This document shows, in pieces, positions 50,001 to 61,100 of a stretch of DNA of 64,000 nt. Origin of the DNA: Enoplosus armatus (Eukaryota > Chordata > Actinopteri > Centrarchiformes > Enoplosidae); NCBI RefSeq assembly GCF_043641665.1, contig NC_092198.1, positions 4,066,501 to 4,130,500 on the forward strand, in the 5' to 3' direction. The translations under genes and the position numbers were made by a program. Position 1 is the first letter of the stretch, and every line of letters begins with the position of its first letter. The notes under the pieces are model-generated. The model was not told the DNA's origin. It ran no database searches and saw only the letters and a program-made list of their open reading frames with translations.

Positions 50001-52409
50001 TATATAACAAGGCCAACGTCTCTCCAGTTGAGCTCGGCTTGGGAACTGTTTTGAGGCTGTTTTAGGGGGTCTCAACATAATGAGTCCCTCAGGGTTTCCA
50101 GCCACAGCTGAAATCCCACACGGCAACAGGATCCCTTCATGTGACCCTGCCAGTCCCCCCCTCCTTCATGCTTTCTATTCTTAACTGTATGAATCGAGAG
50201 TCAAAGGATAGAGGGTGTCGTACAGATTGTAAAGCACCCTGAATCAAATTTTTGTGTTTTGTAATATTGGGCAATATAAGTCGAATTGATTTGACTTGAC
50301 TCGAACTGCACCGTCCAGGGTTAGCTCCTCCAGGTTCCCTCTGAGCCCGAAGTAATCGTGTTTTATGTTGCTGAAGCTGCTATCAAGCTAATTACAATGC
50401 TGATGACAGAAGAAACTGCTTGTGTTCAGAAGTAACCAAGCACTTATGGGTTAGTGATTCATGAAATTGCAATTGTAGGATGTGATGGTGTGATCTCTCT
50501 GTGTGATCAGAGATGGATTTCTCTTGAAGACAATCCCAGTAGCCCCTTAAGGTGCTAAAACTGCATCTCTTTTTTTTCTTCTTTTTTTTTTTATGAAACG
50601 CAGCAGAAGTGTGGTTTAAAAGAAACGCATGTCCTCCTGAAATCAAATAAAAAGCTGCACATCCCCATCTCTCACATAGAGTTTTTTCTCTCTGCATCAT
50701 TAAAGGATCGTTTGCATCACTGAGGGCATTTGAGTAACCCCCACCAGCTTAAGCTCAACATCCCAAGCCAGTGCCTTGGCCAGGAAAAAAAGAAGAAAAC
50801 ATGTTCCCATAGCTCTCCCACGTCAGCACAAAGGCATGTTTGACTGGGCTGCTGCCAGTGTGAGGCGTAGATGGAACAGCACTGCTGGGAGAAATCTAAG
50901 ATCCTGCACTTTACACCAAGGCCTATTGTTTCCCCTCTCTCTCTGTCGTGATCCCTTCTTCTCTCCGTCATATCATGGCTGCTCTTCTCCCGCCGTTCAC
51001 GGCAGCGATGTGCACCGGCATTATCGCTCGCCATGTGAAATCAGATTGCATTATCCCGCCAGACCCAGCTCCCATAAGTCTGCGGTTGCAGAGTCAGTGC
51101 CTGTCTGTGTGTTTGCTGCGAAGACGAAGACACTTGCCAAGAAGCTATCAAATCTAAAACACCACAGGCAGATTTCTGATTGTTCTGTTTTGGTTTGTTT
51201 GGTTTTTTTTTCTTGTGTTGCCTGTAAGAAATTATCAAGACACGTAAATCATCTTGATAGTTGCGTCAAAACCTTTTTGATGATCTCACAGACTTGTCGT
51301 GCTGCCTCAAGGGGAGAGCTTCACCTTCTGAACTCTGATTTAATACTCTTTAGAAACCCATCCTGTGGTCATCCATACATTTACAACTGTGCAAAACATA
51401 TTGAGCTAATGAAATGATGCACATCTGGTCCTAATAGCTTTGGAATTAAAACATTGGAGGGGTGGGGGAGGGAGGGCAGGAGGTTTGAAGAAGACTGAGC
51501 CTTGTGTAAAGTGCTGTTCAGTGAATGAAGAGAAAACATTTAGCACAGTGTAATGACCTGTTTGTATTGGATTAGTGCAGCACTACTACTACTACTACTG
51601 GCAAGGGACTGGAGAGCATTGCCGAAGTCTGTATAAACTTGCTCCCACTGAGCTGGAGAGAACTCAGTGCAGAGGTGACGCCGCTACATTTGGTTTCCTT
51701 ACAGTGGACTTGAGCAGGTGCACACAGCTACTCCTGGCACAGGGTCGTGTCTAGATGGTAACCCTCGACTGGCGGAAACCCTGCTAGATTTGCGAAACTC
51801 TTGCAAGAAGTTATTTTTTCTGTCAGGGCTTTCCTCTCACAAACACAGGACTTTCACCCAGGAGGCCGCTGTTCCTCTGTCCCGGGTGAAGCCAAGTCAA
51901 CCAAAACCATGATCTTTTCCAAAACCTAACCAAACTGCGACTGAAAAATAAGAAGAAGAAGAAAAAACTGAAAATGTCAACTAAGTCTAAAAATAATAAG
52001 TCACACAGGACACCTGTGCTTGATCCATTCATCCACCACAATTGCCGCCCTACATGGTCAAGGATTTGAAAGTAATTCAGACACATTATTGCAGCAACAA
52101 TATTTGATTAGTTAATAAATAAAGTCCCCTGCGCCATCGTTAAAGCATATTTTGATGCGGATTGCTAGCGTGTGCAGAGTCAAATGCTACTGTGCTAAAT
52201 CAAGAGCCCATGGGCGAGAGTTTCACAAGTCTAGGGTTACCATCTAGACACAACCCTGGTTCACCTGCTATTTTGACACAGTAGCTCCTCAGTCAGAAGA
52301 AGCACGGCTTGAACACAAGCCAGTTAGAGCCAATTCATTAAAAGCTGTTTGATTAATTAATTAATAACATGATTCATCGAATGGTTACGATTAAACCAAG
52401 AATTTAAAG
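47062..52409. other. probable first intron of the bach2-like gene, left part
   Basis: No coding exon recognised. Holds C14 followed by a CA run at 47130-47161, (TTG)n at 47644-47669, an A/T homopolymer pair at 50570-50593 and (ACT)n at 51581-51599. The longest open frame of the window (50776-51417, +) has no recognisable domain. Confidence 0.45.
50190..50310 (+). repeat. probable LINE 3' tail
   Basis: TTGTAAAGCACCCTGAATCA, then GTAATATTGGGCAATATAAG, then GAATTGATTTGACTTGAC resembles the 3' tail of fish L2-type LINEs (AAAGCRCCTTGAG...GGCNNTATAAATAAAATTGAATTGA). Confidence 0.45.
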
Positions 52410-53580
52410 ACAAAAAGTAAAAGTTCTGACTCCTGAGACTAAAGTCAGCTCTGAGTTTAATATCAAAATTTAGAATTCTGCGGATTAAGTGTTAATTTAA
52501 TCTGACTTCATTTGAACAAAAGTTTATTCTTTCTATTGCTTTAAATTCCTGATTGGAATTCTGAAATTAAATTCAGAATTCTTATTGTCTTTAAAACTTT
52601 AATTAATTTCAGAATTCAATTCAATGTTCTTCATATGGCCTTGATCCTCCACTGAATTCTGACAATAAATTTACCATTTGAAAAGAAAATTGACTTCAGT
52701 TGTTGACCTAAATCTAAGGATTATTTCTTCTCATAATTCCAGCTATATTCTTGGCATTGAGTGAAGTTTGAATTCAGAATTTTGTGTTTTCTGACATGAT
52801 TCAGGGAATTCTGAAATAAATCTCAATTCTAGTTATTCTATTAGTCTCAGATGCAGAAATCAAATTTGAAGAAATTAAGACTATTCTTGGTATTGAGTTA
52901 AGTGCCTCATTCATTAAGTTTGAATTCTTATTTTTTCATTTTATCAGCTCTCACTTTACTCTTATAACATATTTATAACATTACTTACACTTAAAGTCTA
53001 ATTTTATTCTCATAATGTATTCATTTCAGAAATTGTGCTCACATGGCGCCAATCCTCTCAAGAATGAAGTGAGAATGAAAGACAAAACTTTTGATTCATT
53101 GGCAGAATTTTTAAGACTTTCTGTCAGACGTTGATCTAATATAATAAGAAATATTTTTTATTTTTGTCTTTTTCTGACATTATTCTGAGAATTCTGACAT
53201 AAATGTCAATTCTCAGAATTCTCACTGTAGTTACAAAATTATCAAATTAAATAGATAATTCTCAGTTAATTTACGAATTCAGGATTGTTTCAATAGTTAC
53301 TCAATAGTGACTAGTAGATGGAGATTTCGGACACTTTTTAATAATTGGATAATCATAATCAGCTGTAGAGCCGCAGTAATCTTTTGCATGTGTAAAATGC
53401 AGAGTATTGAATTTGTTTGCAGGAAGCACTTTTTTCGGTCCCTCGTGGAATTGTTGAATCACTATGTAGTGGTTTGATTTCTTTTCTGACTTCTTATTTG
53501 ACTTGATTCTGAGGATGTACTTGACTTTTATCTAAATTCAGAATTCTCGTTTTGTTGTCAGAATTCATTTCTGAACTCAA
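52410..53580. repeat. GAATTC-dense degenerate satellite-like array
   Basis: I count 13 GAATTC palindromes between 52473 and 53566, most inside TCAGAATTCTGA-like contexts with CTGACAT and TAAAGTCA relatives between them. The spacing is irregular. This looks like an old, heavily mutated tandem array of a palindromic unit. Confidence 0.7.
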
Positions 53581-54840
53581 ATCATTTTTATCCATGTGGC
53601 TCTAATTGTCTTCCACCTGTCAGTGTTTCTGTTGTCAGTTGGAAAGTTCAGTTGATAAAAATAGCTATGAAACTTTAGCATGAAACATGAAACACACTCC
53701 TCCATATTTAAGCAAGTGCTTTGATGAAGCTTTTGCATGTTGTTTAAAAAATTCCACTGACTTGTATGTGGTCTTTCTTTTATTATTCCAAGCATCACAG
53801 AATGTGAATGACATGTGTGCTACAACCCCCCCGTGCCCACTGGGAAAATTAGCTACATCAAGTTCTTTTGCTGTCTAGATATTCACCTTAGTAATAGTAA
53901 CAGAGCAATTATCACAACGTCGAACTAGGCCAGCTCTTCCATATATCCATGTTGGGTTTTCTTAGGGTTGCCAAGGTTATTCACAGTAAACACTGTTGCC
54001 TTTGTGGTCCCCGGAGCCCAACCCACTGCTACAACCATAGAAATGATATGCATACCATATCAAATTAGAGCAAAACCAGGCGGTGTAAACAGTGTGTCTC
54101 TAGGGTTAGGCCTCTGGTGTTTGCAACCCATCTCAGTGTCCTCCTGGGGAATACTGAAGTACACAATAGTAGTAGTTCCAATTTAAAGTCATTGCAGCTG
54201 CTGAGTCACACATAAAGTGGAAGCTCTCATTGGCCAGAGAACAGTCAGTGCTGCACCACCATGTCAGTCTGTCCACCTTAAACTTACTCTTGAATGCGGT
54301 CTCTGTCTTTTCTGTGTGAGCCTTTTTCATTTATTAGAATGTTCTTTGTGAGGCATCATTTGTTCTTCCCATTAGAGTAGTATATAACAATCCAATCTGA
54401 TTTTGTGCTCTACAAACCATATTTCTGGCGGACAAGCAATCTGGAGCTTTTCATCAGATCACATGCTCCTCATCAGCAGATGGAGATAGTTTCCAAGGTC
54501 AAGAATGAGCTTTTTGAGATGTTCAAGTAGTAGAGTGCTGAAAAAAATGTAAATTTAAACATCTACAAATCAATCACAACAGATCAAAATCCATCTGCAC
54601 GATGTAGATCATGTGATATGATTGAAAGTTCCAGAACTAATAGAATTAGTTAGAATAATATAATACTAATTCCTTTGAATAATTGCTTTTAACAGGAATA
54701 TCTAATTCGGCGAGATAAATCATATGACACAATTTGATCTTTGGGGGAAGTACTAAAATTTAATTGATTTACCAACTAAAATAACTTCCAGTAAATGTGT
54801 CGTTCATCAAGACTTGAATTAATTAATTAATTTGCACATA
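53581..54840. other. non-coding, nothing recognised
   Basis: No exon or identified repeat. Confidence 0.4.
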
Positions 54841-54879
54841 TAGTACAAGTTAAGTAAAGTAAAAGTAAATACAGATCAT

Positions 54880-55130
54880 AAAAATAAGATCATCCTTTAT
54901 TGATTCCCAGAGGGGGAATTTTGAATTTTTCAAAAAAAAACAATTAGAAGTATATAGGATAAAAATATGAATAGAAATAAAAACATAGAAACTATACATG
55001 CCAGACTTACTCAAATACCCTCCACCAGTTACACTGAAGCTAAAAAGTTGCAGTACTGCAAAGCAGCTTAAATGAAGTGTTTCACAAAGGTAGAGACAAA
55101 CTGCTGCAACAGGCTGCCTACCTACCGCTC
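54880..55130 (-). repeat. probable LINE-type 3' tail, minus strand
   Basis: Read on the minus strand it contains AAAATTCCCCCTCTGGGAAT followed by CAATAAAGGATGATC, resembling the common fish tail ATTTCCCCCTGGGGATCAATAAAGTATC. Boundaries are approximate. Confidence 0.5.
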
Positions 55131-57635
55131 AGTGCTCGGAAGTAAAGTCTTTATTTTACTTCAGAGTTATTTCAAACTTTGACTTGACTTAGACTGAAAA
55201 AACAAGCATGCCTTTTCTGACTGTGTTAGAAAACTGACATGCTGAACACATCTTGTCTTCACCTGACAGAATACAGATAGTGGTTGATGGTCACAAACTT
55301 CGTCTTTCTAAATATAAAGATGTCTGTAAATGATGTTAGAGTGTTAGTTTTGACACAAGCCCCCTCCACCCGCCTGCACAGGCAGAAGAATGCTGTTTTA
55401 TGCTTCTTCCTCTGAAGTTTGAGGTCACATCCTTATATGTGACACCCTTTTGTTCTGTTCACTGAAAAGCTCGCTAGTGTTGCTGCAATCATCACTGTTA
55501 AACTCATTACACTGTGATTATACCAGCAGCGCAGTATGTAACAGTCACAGTCACTGTTGCATGCTGTGAGTGTTCATGGTTCCTGTTCTAACCCAGACAG
55601 ACTCCCCTATGCAGCAGAAAAGACTGGGTGTCAAAGATACTGCGATGAATATGATATTGATTATTATTATATATTCAATGGAATTCTGTCATCTAAATAC
55701 TGTACATGCATCTCTTTTCCTCCGAGAACGGATACTCAGAGTCCTGATATTGTTTTGTAGAGCCTGACCAGTACGTTGGTAGCCAATGTTTTCTGCTGCT
55801 ATTGGATTCTTTTATGTTTTTCTGGATTGGAACAGATATGGCGGTAATGGTGTGTATGTTGGCAGATACTCAAACTTAAATTTTGCTATTCAAGTGTAAT
55901 ATAGTTGACAAAACAATCTTTGTTCTGTCTTAAAAGTTAAAGATTGTTTAAGCCAACATGGGTAAGTCTTAAATATTCATCTGTTGATGAAGACCATGTG
56001 ATATGGTTTAAAGTTTATTGTTCATCAAGTTTGATTTTGTCTCCAATGTTTTTATCATGAAATTTTTAGATAATGCAAGTTTTGATACTTTACTTTGAGA
56101 AATTCAAATATGGGTTTCTGGGTTTTTATCATTTACCATGTAAAAAATGTAAATGTATGAGCAGTCATCTTCATAAGAAATCTGACCACAGATTAGATGC
56201 CAGCCTTTGGTACTTGACTGTCATTGATAATTGGGCCAAATTTGGCTCTGTACTAAAAAGCGTGTTCATGTTGAAATGTGTTCATGAAAAATCAGACAAT
56301 ATGTTGCTTTGGGGTTTTTATTCTTATCAAGTAGTAATATCAGCCTCAACATTGGTCAGGCATCAATCTGAAGTTCCTCACCTCACTGCCAAAAGTCATC
56401 TTTATGTTTTCTGATGAGTCAAACCGTTTGTGGTAATGGGCCAAATGAAAAGAACGTGCTCCCATCTTGCTAGAGGGCTTGGACGTTTCCTGCCAAGGTC
56501 ATTTAGCCCCCCCCCCCACTCCCCCACCCCCACCTCACCTCTCTCTCTCCGTCCTCCGGGTCGATGGGAAAAAGAAGTGGCACTCAGTGGAAGCATAGTG
56601 GAAGGTATTTCAAACAATCAGCGGATTCCTGGGACGGGGAGTGAGATCATTGTTTTTGTAAAGGAGGGGAGGGAGGGGAGAGAGCTGGGATGACCCCCGT
56701 GGCAGGACGTTGTCGTCCGTCGGCCAGAGCCACTCATTGACCACTGTGAACTTGGAGGTGACACCGGCCCGTGGCAGAGGTCAGAATTCCATCCCCGAGA
56801 TGGATTTAATTGTACTGCTTTGCACGTCAGGGACAACCTGCAAAAACAGAACGCTCCCATTGTGTCTGCGAGGCATGTTAACATGGAGCTCTGACATCTG
56901 TGGCTGATGAATGTAGTATAAATAGAAAATAATAAACACGCTTCTCTGAGGTGGGAGTAAACAAAGTGTCAGGGAAGAACTATTGATCCTTCAATAAAGA
57001 CAACAATTTGATCTCTCGTTTGTTTTGAGAGATCACGCACAAGAGATGACAATGAAAAATGCCCTTGGTGCGGGTTCAGCATTAGAGCTGCATGATCCTG
57101 AACTTGACTGCACGACATCCATTTTTAAAGTGACGGTTCACTCAAAGTACAGCAGAACATATTTCTTCACTTAACCTTCACGGTATCCAGCCATGCAGAA
57201 AGTGTTGGTTTGGTATGACCTTGCTATTATTGTCGCTAATTAACATGAATTCCAAAAGTTGGATAAACTACAGAATCTGTGTCATTTTGATGTTAGAAAA
57301 GATCATCATATAATTGTTATATGATATATATATATATCACCTTCATAGCTTTTAGAATTAATACCTCCAAGATTCAGGACTGTGAGGCATTTCTCATTCT
57401 AACGTTAGCATAAGCAGCTAAAGTGCAGCAATATAGTGTTGTCGGTCAGTTAGATACCGAACTTTACACCATCAGACAGGACTTAACTGCAGTTTGTCAT
57501 TATTACCGTAAGTGGACAGTGTAGCTGTAATGAAGAATTAATATACCACCAATGCAATATCTTACTAAATGTGAGCCTCTAGTAAACTACCTAAAGTAAC
57601 TTTGAATTAGTTAAAACCATGGAATAATCTAATAA
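55131..57635. other. non-coding, nothing firmly recognised
   Basis: Contains C10 at about 56508-56517 followed by a C-rich tract. A TATATATA run lies at 57326-57336. No exon supported. Confidence 0.4.
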
Positions 57636-58190
57636 GGTTCAAGGTACATTTATTTGTCATTCTACAACACAGGGCTGCACAATGAAATGAAAGCTGTAGC
57701 CCCCTTCACGCCACATACATAGAACAAAAATACAAAAAGTATCCAAAATCAGATTAGAATAAAAATAAAAACAATATATACAGTTACTTACATGCAAATA
57801 TTATATTATTGGTAATGTGCAAAACCAGCATAACAGAAAGTTCCTTGTCATTTATTAATGGTGGAGTGTAGAGGATGAGGTGGAGTTGAGGAATGTCACA
57901 GCCTGGAGAAAGAAGCTGCTCTGCAGTCTGGTGGTACGGCACCGGATACTTCTATATCGCTTGCCAGACGGCAGCAGGGTGAAGAGGCTGTGGACCGGGG
58001 TGGGTACTGTCTCTAGTGTCCTTTGGGCTCTACGAAGGCACCTCACCTCACCTATATCACTGGTGCTCAGTAGATGGGTACCAGCGATGTTCTGGGCGTT
58101 TTTAATCACCTGCTGCAGAGCCCTCCTGTCCTGGGCCGTGCACATCTCATGCCAGTTTGTAATGTTTTCAGTTGGTATCAAATCATAACG
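57636..58190 (-). mobile_element. 5'-truncated LINE (L2/CR1-group type), C-terminus of ORF2 plus 3' end
   Basis: The minus strand encodes DRRALQQVIKNAQNIAGTHL, then RCLRRAQRTLETVPTPVHSL, FTLLPSGKRYRSIRCRTTRL, and QSSFFLQAVTFLNS. This is the characteristic C-terminal tail of the non-LTR reverse-transcriptase protein (HxLFxLLPSGKRYRxxxxRTxRLxxSFxPQAVxxLN). The element then runs to a 3' end with GAATGACAAATAAATGTACC near 57640. All the upstream endonuclease and catalytic RT sequence is missing, a typical 5' truncation. Confidence 0.8.
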
Positions 58191-61100
58191 TAATAAGCTT
58201 AATAATCATTTATCTGATTCCTTTCATGTACAAACAAGATCATTTGATGATAATACTTAACAGAATACCAAACAGGCCTGGAGTTTAATTTATAGAAAAT
58301 AATAGCAATTTAGATATGAATTGTAATATTGGTCTGAAATCTTTTTTTTTTACTTGAATTGTAGACGTGAGTGGAGTTTTGTTTCTGGTGCTCACAGAAT
58401 TGAAGAATGACATGTTTGAAAAAGCAACATCTTCAACAAAAACAGTCTGCATGGCTTGAAACCACTAGAGGTAAATTCGATTTTCTTTTTTCTTGTCTGG
58501 GGCGAGGGGGGTGGGGGGAGCAACCTCTTAACGACTGCATGCACTTTGAGGCAGTTTACAGTAAACCGAATCATATCTTCATTGACGTTGAAGCAGTGGA
58601 GTGTAAAACAACAAAGTGTGTTCAGTGTGCGGTTTGGTAAAGAAGTGCAGCTGTAAAGGAGTTTGTGTGAGGGAGGAGAAGAGGGTTGTGGGGGGGCATC
58701 CTGTGAGACCAGCACAGGTGGTTGGGAGGGGGATGGTTTAGAGGGTAGGAGGGGAGGGGGGAGGTTGTGGGCGTGGAAGTGCAGTAATATGCCCACTTCC
58801 TGTACCTAGCCCCTGTGCTGTACTGTAAGCTTAAAATGAGATCAGCAGGATTTGCCGGTGGTGGCTTCCTGCCATTTCACAGCAGGCAGCCATAGGTGGA
58901 GATCCTGTCTGTGCACTCTAGTAGCCCACAGTGCCTCGTACTTTTCCATATGATGTTCTTTTTTCTTCTAATCATGGCATAGAAAAAAGACCAAGAAAAG
59001 GACTATTAATTCTACGGCAAGAAAAAGCTGTGAAATGGAAGCATAAAAACTGAGAGTATGACGTTTACCCCAATGGGTTTTTCATTTGTTGCACACAGAT
59101 GCAGAATGGAAAACATGAAAGTCTTATGTGTTGGGTTGAATCCATGTTTACAGCCCTTCCTGTGGGGGAGTAATCCGTATGAGGGTACTTGTCAGCCAGG
59201 TTTAGGCTGATTTCATCCTGTAATTTCAAGTAAATGAGCCTATAAAAACATAACAGTCGCAATCCCTCTCAGGGCACGTTCACGTCAGACATGTTCGGAG
59301 CGGTGCACTCCTTTTGGTTTGGCTCAGGTGGTCAGATGAAAATTATGCCATTTGAACTTGGGTGGCACCAAACAAACCCTATCAGCCTCCATGTCAACTT
59401 GGGCCAAAACACACGGTAATATTGAGTGATTCTGCAAAACCTCAGCTTCTGTTCAGCAGTGAAGTCTCCGATCGTTCGCTGTCAGTGTTTCGAGCCGTCA
59501 GTGATGACTGGTCAGAAAAACTCTTTTGGAGGGCAAGTTCAAAATGGGGAAAAAATACTCTAAAGTGTGCACGTATGAAAGAAACAGCCACGCAAACATT
59601 TTCGTGCACGTTTTCCTACATGCAGTGTGGAGAATAATGCTCCAGCCTTTAGTGTCAAACTCATTTCAGACTAATTTACATTAGTTTGTTTTGGATGGCT
59701 TCAGTTTGAACAGGCTTTATTAGTATTATTACCACAAAGGCAGCAAGCTGCTAACCAGAGTAATGAGATTGAAAAACTTTTGAAAAGTTTTAGCTAACAG
59801 CACTCAACCATGCAGATTACATTTTAGCAAAATTAAGTTATGGATGTAAATCATTTGCTACATGAGCCAAGAATTATACTTCTAGAGAGACTGTGGCATC
59901 TTTATTATGTAAGAAAAAAAACACAAATTTACTTTAGTGCACTATTACCACTTAATAGTCATATACGTTTTTGAAAGATAACTTTTTTAAATTCCTCACC
60001 CTTGTTTTCTTTATTCTTTGTTCACAATGTACAACATTTGAATGAAATGATGCACATCAGAAATATTAATTCTGAGCATCAAACTTGTAAATCCCATCAT
60101 TCTATCAGTAGTAAGGACTGAGAGTGTAACTAGAGGAAATGACTCTAGAGCATAAGTTTTATGGGGATAAGAAAACAGATGTTGACATCCGATAGCCAGC
60201 AGTTACTCATTCTTGCAAAACCTCAAGTAATAAAAGGTCAATTTTAATGGCGTGACATCCAGAAAAGGTACATACTGTCAGTTTGCGCTCTGGTGCGTTT
60301 GCAGTTAGGACGTGTGAACCTAAATGACCCAAAAAAATTGTAACAGTAGTGTGATCTGAGTTCATGGTCAGTTCAGTGGGAGTCCACCTGTGTCTCCCTC
60401 TGGCCTGCAGTGAGTCAGCAGGCTCTTGTTGTGTACCTGCAGCGGTCACATGCTGCCTTGTGCAGTCCACTGGCCGGACCGTTTTATTAAAGGACAGATG
60501 GTGAAAGGTCAACACGGTAGAGTTGTGGACGCTCCGTTGTTGATACTGAGTCACAAGATCTGCTTCAGCCAAGCATGTTAAAGTAAGGCAGTGTAGGTGC
60601 GCCTGCTACCTGCCTCTGACTGTTAAACCATTCACTCTCAGTTGTTATGTTTGATTTGAAAGGTGAGTTTTAGATTTAAGTTTTGTCTTTAAATGAAATC
60701 TTGATTGGCTCCTTGCAGTCAGGCAGTTTTGAAGCCTTTGTACTTTCAGTGTGTGTGTGTGTGAGTGTGTGTGTGTGTTTAATTCTCTTTTTATTTGAAG
60801 CGTGTGTTTTCTCTCTAGTTCGTAACCTTGACATTTGAAACGTGTTGAATGTTTTCTCCTAAGTGCTGTATTGATTCATTATTATTGACATATCAGTTGG
60901 AACTGGTATTGTCAGCCAATCAGGGTCCTGGTTAGCGCAGTTTTGAATGTGAGGACATCAGTCCTCAAACTCTTTTAATAAATCCTTAACATCGCTTGTA
61001 ACCCAAACCAATTAGTGCTGAGACAATTAGTCGATGAATCAATTAGACGCACAAGAGAAAATGAGTCGACAACAATTCTGATAATTGATTCATCATTTTA

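Noticed and set aside
50776..51417. Longest open frame of the window, 213 codons on +
   Set aside because: No recognisable domain, Cys/His/Ser/Arg-rich random-looking composition, no splice or promoter context, and no similarity to any family I know. Most likely chance.
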